NCBI GenBank assembly: GCA_019096065.1
Contig: JAGUCH010000008.1
Coordinates: forward strand, 1,679,001-1,743,000
From: Paracyclopina nana
Taxonomy: Eukaryota; Arthropoda; Copepoda; Cyclopoida; Cyclopettidae
Reading direction: 5' to 3'
DNA length: 64,000 bases
Part shown: in pieces, positions 45,624 to 59,883 of the stretch
How positions within the stretch are numbered: position 1 is the stretch's first letter
Layout: every line of letters begins with the position of its first letter
Program-made: the position numbers and the translations under genes
Notes under the pieces: model-generated
Told to the model about the DNA's origin: nothing
Databases searched by the model: none
Seen by the model: the letters and a program-made list of their open reading frames with translations, nothing else

Positions 45624-46069
45624 CAGGGTGACCAGATGTGGCTATTTATAGCCAAAGTGGCTATTTTTGACCCATGTGTGGCTACGCAAATTTAGGCCGA
45701 ATAGCCATAGCCATTTGTGGCTCTTTTTGAAAAGCCCGAAAATTTGATATTTTTACTTAATTAACGCTTGAAATTCTGCAAAAAAGTTAAGAAAAAAAAT
45801 AAATTTGCAAAAACGGCAGACTTTTTTTTATATCTTTTGCCAACCAAAAAAATGGTGAAAATCATCATTTCACTTTTGATTTCAGCAACAAAAATCCTAA
45901 AAATTGGATCAAATTTTCATAATAATTATTATCATCATGAAAATTCCTAAAAATGTGGCTATTTTTTGGCAATTTGTGGCTATTTTTAGTCTTTTTTCTG
46001 AGATAGCCAAATGTGGCTATTTTAGGGGAAAATCTGGCTACAGCCCGCTCAAATTTTCTGGTCACCCTG
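45624..46069. mobile_element. Non-autonomous hAT-type MITE
   Basis: 446 bp bounded by terminal inverted repeats CAGGGTGACCAGA and TCTGGTCACCCTG, with a perfect 8-bp target duplication GTTTCGTT on each side (45616-45623 and 46070-46077). CAG ends and 8-bp duplications are the hallmark of hAT transposons. The interior has no transposase and carries many degenerate copies of TGTGGCTATTTTT and its complement. The intact duplication suggests a fairly recent insertion. Confidence 0.9.
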
Positions 46070-49000
46070 GTTTCGTTTTGTTTTGGCGAGTGAGAGAGCC
46101 GAAAAGTGACTTGAATAAGTGAAACTCTTCAATTTTCAAAGTTTTGGCACAAAAAACCTGACTACATTCAAGGTAGGAAAACACTTTTGCCGCTTAAACT
46201 CAGACATTAACGACTTTTCGGGAAATTATTCGGCAATGCCGAAAATCGCGGAAAAATTCGAATTTTCCACTTTTTCCCTTTTTCAAGTAATCCAGGCCAT
46301 GGGCTGAGTTGGAAACATGTTTTTTGGCCGATTTTTCCACTGTGCTCTCATTGATGTCTACACTTTTTGCGGTCGATTCCGGAAACTTTCCCGTCAAATT
46401 TGAAAATGGGCTAAAATGTGCCATTTTTTGAACCGATCATTGAGTAGAAAATCATAAGTGGCTTTAGGCTCCAATTTTCCCTCAGTGCACCCTATTTTTT
46501 TTAGAATTTAAGCCAAAATTGACTTTCTGAAAAAACCGCTTATGGAGGCGTTTTGTAGCAGCCAGATTACCTACAGTGCTATGAATTAATATATAAACCT
46601 TTCTTTTCTTGTAAGGCAATTTCTATATTCAAAAAGCCAGTATATTTTTATCTCTACCGTACACTTAAGCCTTTCCAACTTTAAACATTGCTATTAAGAT
46701 TAGTATCAAAACAATAACTGATGTAGGGCGATCCTAGCGGCCTTTATGGGCAACATCTGGGATTTTCAGCTGACACTGCTCGAGAAAAAAAGCCTTATTG
46801 CGCTTCGAGTGGAGACTCAAGCAAAAAAGTGTAATTGTTTTAAAGGGCTACTTCATAATGCTTAAATGGAATGGTTTTAAATTTGTAATAGGAAACAGTA
46901 AACAGACCCCATATCTAGCCTAGCGACTAATTTTGCAAGTTTTTGGACGTCTTTCTGCTGCCTAAGTTGGGACGTACGCCAGTATTAAGCTAATTTTTCT
47001 CATGATTATATTTGGCAAGGTAGGATTTTAGCATGCTCCACTTGTTTTGAGGCATTAGATGGCTGCACTTTATTATGATTTGACCATATTTTGAGCCTTA
47101 CATTGTCTGAAATTCCACCTAAAAAAAGTGGCTTGGCTCATCAAATCAAAACATGATTTTGAACTCAAGTGCTTCCGGAATTGATTTGCTCAATAAAAGT
47201 GGCAGTATTGTTTGATGAATGTTGGCTACTGTTGTCTTAAAGATTTTGGCTTTAGTGAGCTAAGTTCTACGATTTCACAATCCTTAAAACTCAGTTAACT
47301 CTGGTATTTTAAGAATAAATATTCCCCAATGTGAACAATTTAAGTCTTTTTTTTTCTGTTGCTGCTAATAAGAATAATTGTAATTTAGTCATTTTACACA
47401 AGTTTGAGCAGTTGTGTAAGTTGAAGTGAAATTTTAAATAGCCTTCTTTATGCAACCTGAGCTGACTTGAACGTGTCCTGCATGAATTTAGAGGCAAAAT
47501 AGCTTTTATGATTTCCATAAAGTGACCGATGTTTTTACTATGCACGATGAGTGACAGATATCAGGTCAAGCTTGGGTGAAGCAAAAAAAACCCGACCCTT
47601 TTTCGGTGCTCCAAGCCACCACTGGCAGTTTTTTGTGCCCAGACTCCAAGAATGGAGGTTTTTGAATAAAAGGCCCTCGAGACACTGCTAAGATTCTGAA
47701 TTATAATAACCTAGTGCCTTGATTTGTTCCACTTTTTGCTCCTCCTTTAAAAGCCTTAAAATACTTGCTCGGGTATGCACAACAACAACAAAAAAGCATA
47801 ATAGCTTTTCTCTGCTGGAATTTCCCATTTTTTTTCTCTCTCTCTCAGATAATGAGAAAATCACGTAGAATAACGCTTAAGGAAGTTTTAACAATAGTTC
47901 ATGGGAGTTTTTTCCTTCATTTTATTGGGTTAAACGGTTATCACCTGAATTTCCACTTTTTTGACAGCCCTTGAAAAAGGACTTGATGTAAATATGTAGG
48001 TTAGAGCCTTAGCTCGACTCCAACATGATGCAATTTCCAAATAAAGTTTGGCTTATGTTTTTTACATTGATTTTGCAGTATTTTCTGTGATTAAATATAA
48101 ACAATAACAATGATTGAATGAAGATGATAAGCAATGCATGAATTGAAGCATTAAAAGATTGACATTAAAGTTAAAATGTAGAATTCATTGCTTTTTGATG
48201 ACAAAACTGAGATAGCATAAGAGCAGTGGACTCTTTCATGTTGGAATTCCACTTTGTTATAATGTAATATTTCAGTACATATTCCAATTGAGTGACAGGC
48301 ACACGCAAGCAACAATTCTTGTCCATATTCCTAAAAGTGATGATCAGAAAAGGGTATACCATCAAATAATCGGAAAATTATACCCCACATGCCATAAAAA
48401 GCATGCAACAATAGAATTTTTTCAACTTCAAACCACCCAAAGTGACACATGAAAAAAAGACATGAATTTAAAGAAAAAAAATGTTTCATCAATTTTGGGC
48501 TGATTAATTTGTGGCTTGAAACTATTGAGAGAGTTGGAGAATTTCTCACGCAATGCTTTTTTGCCCCTCTTTGTAATCAAGGTGTTTGTTTACAACCAGC
48601 CACACTTTTTTGCTCCTATTTTGTGTAGTACGCTGTTAGATGATGTTGTTGTTGGCACGAGCTGCCAATTATTGTTTTATGATGACTTGGTAAAATTCCA
48701 TTGAAGAGTTGCTTCAACTTGTAGTACTGATTTATGACCAGTTCTCCAGAAGGCTTTCTAAAATGTATCTGCGCAAGAATTTCCCCATCTGCTTTCTCCA
48801 AACCTCTGAAGCTTACACTCTTCTTAACAGAGCATCATATGTAGTTCCCATTTTTAATAAAATTAATGCATCAACTGAAAATGTCGTTCTTTAACTTGTC
48901 CTCACGATTTAAAGTGCACTCGAGGAAATCTTCAAGCGTGAAACCATAGCAGAACCCATAGAAGCAGTTTTTGAATATTAACAGTGATTTGTTTGAAATT

Positions 49001-51116
49001 GATCTTAGCAAAAATGAGCAAAATTGGCATTAATCTGGAAAGACCGATGAGGCTTGGAAGGTTTTTGGCAGTAAATCTTGTAAATGAGAGGGCGTTATTA
49101 TGCATCCGCCATTTTGGCTGAGGGGATCTATAAACCCCCTGTCTAATTTAGGTCTCGGGTCATTCATTCAATCCGCCAGATCTTTTGGGGGTGTTTTTTT
49201 GTCCGCCAACCAACAACTAACTCCGGATTTATGGCCAAAAGCAGGCAAAAACAGGGAGAGAGGATCAGTTGCAGATATGGAATAAGATAAATGAAGCCAT
49301 ATCGTAGTCCTTTTTTTGCTATTTTGGATTGATTTATCATGGGGAGTAGTATTTTCTTTTAATTGGAGGCAAAGCGTCAGGGCTATAATTTTCTTTTTGC
49401 TTAATTACAATTTTGCTCATTTTTGCAATGTCAATGCAGCCCAAATCAGTTGAAATATAACCGAACTGCATTCATGGGTTTCTTAATGGTTACACTCTTG
49501 AAGATTTGCCTCTTAAACGTTCAAACTACGTAGTTTAACAGTTTGCGAGTGTCATTTGACACAAAAACCACCTCTACTTTGTTACATTTAACAGCGCTTT
49601 GGGCCGCCTTGAAGAAGCCATTAATTATCAGGTTTTTGGCAGATTCATACAGTGTAGTCGACATTATTACTATGTAGAAGAAGCTGTTCGATTGAGACCA
49701 TTATAATTTTATTTTTCGCACACCAAGTCATTAATTTCACAGTTCACACGTACACACAAGCCAGTTCTGAACAGACCTCTAGGCTACAATGACATGAAAT
49801 GAGATGTGTCAGTTTAGTGTGATTAATGCTTAAAACAAACGACTTATTATAATTATTCTCATGTCTTCAAGAGCATCGAGAGAAGAACCATTGGTTCTGT
49901 TCCGATTCACAGAGCATCTCATTCTCGATTAAACAGATGAGAAATGACTGAATGTTCCATTCAGCTGTGACAAACATTCCCCCTCCTTTTATGCTGCTAT
50001 AATAACATTGCTTCTATTTTACTCTTAAAAACTAGACATGGAATGATTTCTGCTGAATTGTGAACTATTCTAAAAGAAAAAATGTACTGTAGAAATGAAA
50101 TCCAGTTGATCACTATTTGCTGTTCACAGGTTTGTCAGCAGTACAGCATTGGGAGCAATTTAACTATGAAAGAGAAACACTTATCATAGATGGTAGACAG
50201 TAAAATTAAGGCCTTGGTTTTGCCATAATCACATTGTTACTGCAACATAATTACTCATGAAAGTGTCCAACCATCAAAGACACAATATTAGAAATAACTT
50301 TACAAGTTTTGGAGGCGTGAACTTCACACCCTCACTAAACATGGCAAAAAACAATGAAAAATAAACAACTTTTACTTTTCCCCACCATTTTCAATTACAT
50401 GATAACAGACTTTAATTACTGGCAGTTATAAAAAAAATGTCGTGATTGACAGTTGAATTTCCCCACTTCCAAATTTAATTATAGACACAGCAGCAATAAA
50501 CAGTAATAATAAGCACACGAAATGTGACAACAGCAGCAGCAGATGGCATGTTAATTATTCAATTATCCCAAATTATGCTTTGGCATGGTTCAAATATTAG
50601 GCTTTAAAATTTGATTAGTCATATTTGAAAATCTATTAATAAGCCAATAGCAATCAAAAGTCAGACTTGGTGGGGACAACCTCAGCACTGAAATAATTGG
50701 CAGAAAAAGCCTCAAATCTAAATAATTTGCCAGGATAATCAGTGCTCGGGTTGAAAGTTGTTGTAATGTTTTCATGGTGTGTTTTTGCCTGTCGAGTCAC
50801 ATAAGCAGTAATCTGGTAACTGGAATAATTGAGCTCAGTCCAACATAATAACGATGTGATGACGGCAATATCCGCCAGATTAAATAAATTAACTCCACTT
50901 TCTTTGTGGCCAGACTGGCTCAAAAGGCGCCGGTTGAACCTGAAGTAGTAGTAGTAACCCATTCACCTGTTACGCATGTATAAACAACAACGGCCGAGTC
51001 CGTCCCTCTTTTTTTAAAGTTACGCTTGGCTGACTTTTAAGCTGAGTCATGAGCCAAAAAGCCTAATAGAGCAGCAGATTGGTATATTTAGGTATTTCTG
51101 ACGCTTTAAAAGGCTG

Positions 51117-51497
51117 GGTTCACCTGCAAATTATGGCTGATATTCTGACAAAATATCGAAGACAAACGCTGATAAACTTTTCATTTTGAAAGTGTTTTAG
51201 GATGGCTTTTGGTGCCAAAAGACCGATTCCGAAGTCAAAATCTGAAAAATGCACTTACTTAATATCGCTGGTGGATCGGGCCTAAAAAAGACCCTGTCCA
51301 CCTGTGACATTATCAACCAAATATCACACTGATTTTTGCTTATATCAGGTATTTGTAAGATAACTTTTCAGATCGGTCTTTGGGCACCAAAAGCCATCCT
51401 ACACCGATATCAAAGTGATAAGTTTATCAGCATTTCTCTCCAATATTTTGCCAAATTATTAGCTATATATATAATGAGTCAACTGAAAAGGTGAATT
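51117..51497. mobile_element. Foldback element with roughly 85-110-bp inverted arms
   Basis: Left arm about 51141-51231 and right arm about 51368-51460 are inverted copies, sharing CAAAATAT, GCTGATAAACTT, TAGGATGGCTTTTGGTGCC and AAAGACCGAT. Weaker similarity extends outward to TTCACCT and AGGTGAA. There is no coding capacity. Probably a MITE or foldback transposon. Confidence 0.65.
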
Positions 51498-51865
51498 TCC
51501 AAAAAACCGATGACGGATTCATCCCACGATGGGCTCTACACGGCTACCATGGGATGATCAAAGCCTGTATTTTAGACTCATTTTTCACGCCCTGCCCAAG
51601 CTCTAAAGATGCATAATAGGGTAGTGGTGGCGGCTGGTTGGTTGGGAGACACGACAATTACCCTCCCATTGTTGAATATAATGCTCGCATACTGAGCCGA
51701 GGTGCAAAAAAGATGAATATTCATGCATGGCAGTATCTCAACACCTTGGGTGGCAATTATGCTTCATCAAAGATTTATCGAGTCATCTTCCAAATCATGG
51801 GCTCCATTTCCAATGTTTTTGCTCCGATGTTTTCACCACCATGTCATTTTTTGGCCCGATATTAA

Positions 51866-52443
51866 CCCGTTCTCTTATTAATTAAGCAAAGCTATTTGAA
51901 GCTAAGCAAGGCTAAAAGGTGGGGAGTTTCAATATGCAAGCTAACAGCTAACATGGTTGCTTCAAATGATCTATTCGATGAAATTGTAATGAAGCTGAGA
52001 CAGACTTACTGAGATAGTACTTTGGCTAAGTTGACTGTGCTGAGACCGAACAAACGTTATTAAAAGCCTGTTCTCATATTAGTTAAACAAAGGTATTTGA
52101 AGCTAAGCAAGGCTCTTTGGAAGCTGATACCTCAGCAGTTGCTGAGCGGATTAGAATTAAACTTGGTAGGATTCTTCAGTGAGACTATCTATGGCTGTGT
52201 GACAAATTTGGTTGAGATCCGAGGCCCCCAACTGGAGGCCGTTTAAAATGTGTGCTTAACGTTTATGTAAGGGAAAAATGGCCTCTTCTAATCGGCCTTC
52301 AACCCCGATGAAAAAATTATTAGGGTCTACTGACGAATCCTACCAAGTTTGGTGCCAATCGGCTCAGTAGTTGTTGAGGCATGCGCCTCCAAAGAGCCTT
52401 GCTTAACATTATGAGAGCCTAGCTAGAAAAATATGAGAACAGA
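51866..52443. mobile_element. Composite TIR element, copy A
   Basis: Begins TTAA|CCCGTTCTCTTATTA at 51862-51880 and ends ATATGAGAACAG near 52443, so the ends are imperfect inverted repeats. A second internal copy of the left end (CCTGTTCTCATATTAG, then TTGAAGCTAAGCAAGGCT) occurs near 52068, suggesting nesting or an end duplication. Non-coding. The TTAA/CCC left junction recalls piggyBac-type insertion, but the right end has no TTAA, so I leave the superfamily open. Confidence 0.6.
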
Positions 52444-54160
52444 CTAGTTGAAATGAGCTCATTGCTGCCCCATTTTAAATGTTTATAACTGGAGCAAGTT
52501 TGAGAAGCTGGTGGAATCAAGATGGATTATCCCAATCCAGACAAATGAGATTTTCACTTTGAATGCATGGATATTCAGAATTGAAATTAACTTTTGATTA
52601 ATGACATCAAAAGCTATTCAACATTCTGAGGAGAGAGAGAGAGCTTGTATCAAGATAAATAACACTTTTACCACTACTACATGGCAACAACAGCAAATTA
52701 TTAGAATTCTGCAGCAGAAGGAGAAAAAAGCTCGTTTTGCTTTCCTGATGAGGTATTGGTTTACATTGACTCCCTGCTGATTGCAACAATGTGGTAGCAC
52801 ACTTTTTTCCAATGCACACTGGGCACCCACTGGCACACTGGTCCAAACACAAAAAGCCCCACTGCCAAAAAATGCTCACTTGCACCTGGAAAAGTTTGCC
52901 TTAAACTTTACCCTTTATCATTTTGTCCATTAATAAGGTGTTGATGCCTCATTTCCATATTCTGTTTGCATTTAGTTGAAATGCACGAGCCAACCAGATA
53001 ACACCCGACTTTTTTCCCCTGTTGGGATTCCCTGCTGGCAAATCTGCGATTGACCGCCTCAAAACCTGCAGGAGATTTCTTCACTACCGCTGCTCTCAAC
53101 TTGAAAATAAATAGTCATAAAAGTGCAGCAGCAACAGACAATTGAAGCATGGAAAAAATCGGTTCTAATGAGACACTCCAGACTCATTATGGACTAGATT
53201 TGAAGCAGAGATAATAAAATGTTTCTCATATTTTCATTCCAAATGGACATGATCATGTCATATCAGCTGAAATGAGTTTAAATCTTTTTTTAAAGCAGTT
53301 GTGATTGTTTTCAAAATGTTTTGCAATTCAGCCTTTGTGCTGATCAGTTTAACTTGTCAGTCAGAAAAAGGGCCTTTTGTAATACCTAGATATATAGCTT
53401 ATTATTTTACTTTGACGATTAGGCCCAAATAGCTCAATGACGTACTTTGAAATGACTGCCATGCCAATGAGTCTGACTAACAATCAAATTAATTTGACAA
53501 AGTCTGGATTCTGGCTCAACTGCTCAATGACATAAATGAAATAGATACAGAGTCGCTTGCTACATAATAGTACAAATGTTCAAAGGGGCGGCTCATGTGA
53601 ATGTAAATTAGAGCTGCCACTTAACTACAAACTACATCAACATGTAGCTGTGGAAGAAGTATGTAATTGCCCCAGGCAAAACCACCAAACCACTTCCAAC
53701 AATCCATCTGGTTTGAGGAATGATCTAGTAGTGCAACTGAATAATAATGAACGCTTTCAAATGTCATTTCCATCATGTTGATTTCCTTCTTTATCCACAT
53801 GCAGCTAGTTTTATGGCCACCATAACTCTAGTCCTCGTTGCTTTGATCCAGTTATTACATCTCATCATGCATTATTCGCAGCTGACCTGCAAGTGCCTAT
53901 TTATTATTATACTGCTGCATAAATAAGTTTTGATGCTTCCAGCCACATCATGGCGATGGAGCACGCGAATCCTGTCAATAATATTGTGAAAGTGAGCTGA
54001 TTCAAACGATTGGCCCCAAGCTCACTCAGGTCATCTGACAGTTTTGCCTCGATCCAGGCAAAGCCAAATTAATTTCATTGTGAGCCACACTCATTGGCAT
54101 GGCGGTCGCCCTCAAGGTTCATAATTGGCAAAAACACCGATACTTGATAATCGCCTTTAG

Positions 54161-54701
54161 CCCGTTCTCATATTTTTCTAGCTAGGCTCCCTTTATGTTA
54201 AGCAAGGCTCTAAGGAGGCGCATGCCTCAGCAACTACTGAGCCGATCGGCACCAAACTTGGTAGGATTCATTAGTCGGCCCTAATAATTGATCATGCCAA
54301 AATTCATCCGATTGAAGGCCGATTAGTGGAGGCCATTTTTTTCCACTATAAATATTAAGCAAAGCTGCCTTGCTTCACATTATAAACGGCCTCCAGTTGC
54401 GGGCCTCGGATCTCAACCGAATTTGGCACACAGCCGTAGATAGTCTCACTGATGAATCCAACCAAGTTTTGTTTCAATCGGCTCAGCAACTGCTGAGGAA
54501 TTAGCTTCCAAAGAGCCTGCTTTACTTCAAATAACTTTGTTTACCTTATATGAGAACAGGCTTTTCATAGCATTTGTTCGGTCTCAGCACAGTCAACTTA
54601 GCCAAAGTACAATCTCAGTAAGTCTGTCTCAGTCTCAGTGCAATTTTATCGAATAGATCATTTGAAGCAACCATGTTAGCTTGCATACTGAAACTCTCCA
54701 C
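54161..54701. mobile_element. Composite TIR element, copy B (inverted relative to copy A)
   Basis: Starts CCCGTTCTCATATTTTTCTAG and aligns, in reverse orientation, with copy A over its whole length (AGCAAGGCT, GGAGGCGCATGCCTCA, CCAAACTTGGTAGGATTC, GGCCTCGGATCTCAACC, TGTTCGGTCTCAGCACAGTC). It lacks the distal CCCGTTCTC terminus of copy A, so it is truncated or ends earlier. Confidence 0.65.
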
Positions 54702-57700
54702 ATTTGAACTTCTGCTAGTTCTGCTCCACATTTCAACTGCATGCAGTTAAAGTTCATTTGTTTTGCTCTGCGTTGGCATTTCACCATCTTCTTCTCATCC
54801 TGGCACCAGAATGGTAACTGTAAATAAAGTGCATGATTGAAGCAGGGAAGAGATGGATGCAAATGAAAAGTAGATCAAGCCTCTCTTTTTTATGCAGTAA
54901 CCTAGTAGTAGAGTCTGCTGGGCCTGAAAAAACTACTTTGTATGGAGAGAGGAGTTGAGTGGAAAATTGCCATGGGGGCCCATCATCATTGCATTCAAGA
55001 ATGGAATCCCATTCTTCTTTGAGGTTCCTTTGACTGACTTGTCTTTTTTCAGTACCCACAGTGGACCATATCCAGTCAAAAGCATATTAATACATCCATG
55101 AGTTTTCCTCATTATTGATTCTTTTCTGTGAATTTTAATTGTCTCTTTACAGTACACAATAAACTATTTTTCTAACAAAAAATGCCCTCAAAAGTATAAT
55201 TTGTGGTCCCAAAGTTGACAAAGCTGAAAGATGTTAAAATAGTGTCAATATTTTAACTTATCTTCCTGGATTTTTAGACTTAGCACTGTGGACTATGTTT
55301 AGGTATGAAATGTATAATTCAAGAGCATCATCAGCTTTTAAATAATTTATGGGCTGAAAGTGTGAGTGAAAAAGTTGGCTTTTTTGCCCTCTCTCAGTTT
55401 TTGTGGATCAGTCTCTAGCTGGTGTCAACAAACATAATAGTAGCTGCAAAGGCTTTGTCTCTCAGTAGATTTGCCCTCAAAAACTGAGTTGATGGATATT
55501 TATGGTGGAACTGAGACAATGGCCATTGCTTCCATTGACTATAGGTTTTGTATGGAGTTATGCATGCAATTTGAATGTCCACAGACGTGTTTTTAAAAGG
55601 GAGGCGAGCATTCCCCACCAAACAATCCGCATTCTTAAATAACTAGTAAAATTCTGTCACGTCCTACTCCAAAACCGAACTATTTTAATCGTTTCAACTT
55701 TGACTATACTTGTAGGTATATTTCATATTCAAAAAATGTAGCAACAGATGGTGGACAAGAACCACTTGACACCACATTTACCTGTTATCTTTTCCAAGAT
55801 TTCAGTCCGCTGTATAAAAGTGCTGCAACTGTACTGAACTTTTGTCATTCTAATTGGATTTTTTCCATTTGGTAGAAATCAGGCCTGAATTCCACTTAAT
55901 TGTCATTTATCAACGACATTTCTGTCCAAGCAACGATTCGAATTGAACTGCGTTTCAACTTTGAGGATTTTGAAACCAATTTTAACTCGGATGAAATGTT
56001 TTGGTGTGATTTTAATTGGTAAAGTGTGAATTGACTCTGCTGTTTGATTATCTTTTTTGTTACTCCTTACACAAAATGTATTCATCGCTATTCATTTTAA
56101 CATTTTAAAAATATTGCCTAAAACTATAGTACTATTAACTTTTAAAGGTTTATTGAGTCTTTGTATAATTTGATGTACTGAATACGTAAGGTAAAGTGTT
56201 TCTTACCAATTCTAGAAAATACATAAATCTTAGAGCATGGTCAATGCATATTAGCCCAATCAAAAACATTAAAAGAACATTTTCAAATTTGCAGATTGTT
56301 TTCAAAATCCGATGGATTGTAAAACTTACAACTTGTGGAAAACGATGTTTTTTTTACTTGCGTACATTGAATGCTAGATACATACACATAGAGCATATAC
56401 ACATTTGAACTTGATCATAAATCTTGAGGGGAAAACAATTCATCACTAGGTGCTCATCGAACAAATCTAGCTTCCTCCATTATAATCGGTGTCCCCAAAA
56501 GGCCTAGACACTGCAAACCTTAAAAATAAGTTGAATTCAATTTACTTATTGCTGCATATTCTTTGTAAAGTTACTTTCTTACTTTTACTGAATGATAAAA
56601 TTATGTTTTTGCACTATTGTCTATTCTCAGCAAAAATAAAGTAGGTAAAAGTATAATGTAGGGTAAGAATCTCAGCATCTCAGCATTGTTGTTCGTACCT
56701 CTTACAGTTGTCTCAGCAAAGCATGATTATTTTCTCAGTAAGTTGCAGTTTCAGTTGACTTATCGGTATAGTCCATAAAAATATTGAATTTCCATCAAAG
56801 CAGCTGGAATTGATTAAGGTTTTTTAGGCCCTGGGCACTTTTGCACATCATTACGACAGAATTGCGTGGCGCGCAGACAAAAAAATAATAATGCTTTAAT
56901 TGGGTGGAAGAAAGTTTCCTTGGAAATTACTGTTTGCAGTGCATGGGTGCCCTTATCGGATTGGCGGATGAATATGAATATTATGAGGCTATTGTCTGCA
57001 GCACAGTGGATATTTTCCAATATTCTGATCACACTCGAATCGAATGATGATGATGATGCATGGAAACCTCATGAATTTTATGAATTGATATCGCCACACA
57101 CACTTTTCAAGCCAAAAGATCCTCTATGAAAATGTTCATCTATGTACTACAATAAAATCTTGCAGAACAGTTAGCTTGTACTTCAACTTCAAATGTCACT
57201 ATCCCAAATTGTTATGTTCAGTTCAATACAATAATATTTTTTTAAATAATCAAATTCAAGTGATAGTTTGGTCATGAGCAACTGAAACTAATTTTGGGAG
57301 AAGCAAATCAAGTCTCATTTGGAATGGATTAACGTATCTCTAGGCTTATAAAGTGCTTTTATACATCATGGGCCTCTCTTCTTTCTGCCTTGGTGGAATA
57401 TTTTGTGAATTTATTATTATGCCAGATTCCTCTTGTAGAAATCATCGCAGAAGAATAGAGCATCATCACGATTTGATGGATTGTTTTCCAAACTGGATAT
57501 TAAAATTGTAAATGGGATCAAAAGGTTCCTGTAGTCTTCCACATTTCTAATACGTGCGTCTGTCAAAGCAAACGACCAAGTGAAATATTGTTGATGATTG
57601 ACCTGAAATTCACGAGAAAAATCATCACTTTCCTCTCCTATTTATTAGCACGTCAACTCCAGATCACTGTGTCATTTGTTTCCTTTCGGTCTACTACAAT

Positions 57701-57819
57701 TTATCCTTCTTGGAAAAGGAAACAAAACCACCATTATTTCCAACAGCCCAACAAAAATGCAGATAATTCATGGCCACAAAATCCACATATTCACCATTAA
57801 CGTATTTTCGAAAAATAGA

Positions 57820-58475
57820 CTAGTTTAGCTTTTTCACCCAGTGTGACTTGAGCTGTGAAGGCTTTCATGTTAAAACAGGGATCTCTGTGAATTTGCAAAT
57901 CAAAGGTGCAATTTACCGCCTTTTTTGCCAAATGACGTCAAAACACAAAATCCCGTCATTTCAACTGAAAAACATTTTTATGGCCATTTCAGGTAAAAGG
58001 AGATCAAAAACTAGCTAATTTTACAAAATTCTCCTTTTTGCTAAAAGCTACTTTCCAAAAGGCCATTAGCATGGTTTTTAGAGTCGTCAGAGTGTTTGGC
58101 TAAGTTTTAACATTACAGTTGTGTCATGCATTGAAATGTCGCATGAAATTGCTCTCTGGCAAAATGATAGGAATTACAGCTGAATGGAATAACACTTTTG
58201 CATGCAGCTTGAAAAATGACTTGCCATCTATGCTCGCATCAATGAGGCTAAATTAGCTCCTGATAATCGGTGCAAACCTTAGACATAATCCGAAGATGGC
58301 TAATAAATCATATTTTTGTTAGGTGACCGTTATTCAGCATATGCAGAGAATGGCAAATCTAGTTTGCCTTTTTCACTTTGTCTGACTTGTGGTGTGAAGG
58401 CTTCTTTGTTAAAACATGGATCTCTGTGATTTTACAAACCAAAGGTGTTTAATGGAGCTTTTTTGTCAAGTGTCG
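57820..58475. repeat. Direct duplication, about 118-bp units 540 bp apart
   Basis: Units at 57820-57939 and 58359-58475 share TAGTTT, GTGAAGGCTT, GTTAAAACA, GGATCTCTGTGA and AAAGGTG. Non-coding. Confidence 0.65.
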
Positions 58476-59883
58476 TCTATTTACATATTAAGTACACCTG
58501 AGATTTATCTAGAACCCTAATCTATAATATTTTAATGATTTTTATGCTTATAATTTAAGATAAGTGGGCCATTCTCCATGTAGATGTGGGGAACTAGGCA
58601 CATTTCGCTAACTAGGCCATTGTGCAAAAAGGTAGTAACTGGGGAGCTTTTGCATTTCTTGATAATAAATGCCACAATTATGGTCCTCTTTCTAGCACTA
58701 GCTAAATGGTTTTACAGAAACCAGTTTCCTCGGGTTCATTATGCAGAGTTTCCAGTTTTTCTGACCATTTGATTATGCAATTTCATATCAGGTCAGCAAG
58801 GTAATAAAGAAGGTGTAAAATGGACAATTGGAGCCCCAGGGCAGAAAAATTGGGCAGGAGAGGAAAAAAAACAAAGTAGTAGAAGTGAATTTCTCTTTGA
58901 AGTTTCAAGAGACAAATTAGTGCTCCCATTCAACCATAGAATCAATTGGCTTTTTTTACTAGGAGAAAATTGCCCATATCCTGAATTAGTGGACAAAGAG
59001 CCTTGCTAAGGAAAAGAGACATTAAAAAGTTCCTACTGCTACAAAGGGTAGTTATTCTACATAAAATAAGTAAATTACAGTGAATAATGCATGAGAAAAG
59101 TGAGACCTTGTCACGTATGCTGTTAAGCACTGCACAGAAAATGGTAAAAGACAAAAAAGCTTTTCACCGCTCTAATTAGTCACTGTTGTTGTACACTGGA
59201 AATGACCATCATAATTGGTTTCTAATTTATAGTTTTAGTACTTCCGTATATTTCTTGCCTGTGCTGTTCATCTGCTAGAATGGCAACAATGAATTAGAAT
59301 TCACCAATTTGAAATGCTTTTCAGTTTAGAATCTGGGTCATCAAAAATGAGACTTTTTAGGTGTTGATTCTGAAATTATTTATAGCACCAAGTAACTTGC
59401 ATATGGTAATATGCATTAAAGAGACTTAAGGTTGATTCCAATGGTTCAGTGCTTGATAATGAAATTAAGTGGAAAAGGCACTTCTTATATTGATATTTGT
59501 AGCTTGAACATAGATGAACATTGCAAGGAAAAACGCATCTCCTCCTGGGTTGAAAATAAATTTTACAACAGACACAGACAGCATAAGTTGAAGCAAGTTT
59601 TATGACACTTGCACCTGCATAAATGCTCTCATTTGGTCTGCTGCTACTGCAGCAATTACAGCATGCATGCATGTGTGTGGTTTCTAGCACACAAAAAGAA
59701 AAGGAAAAATCAAGTTGGGACAATTAGACTTGATTTTTTATGACATCCTCTCTAACCACTCGTAGCATAGCTCCCTCTCTCGTTTTTCTGTCTAATTGAA
59801 TCGTTGCTGTAAAGAAAATGTCATGCACGACATCACATTTTGTTGAATTGTGGCTGAAATGCATATAAAGAGGTGATGAATTT

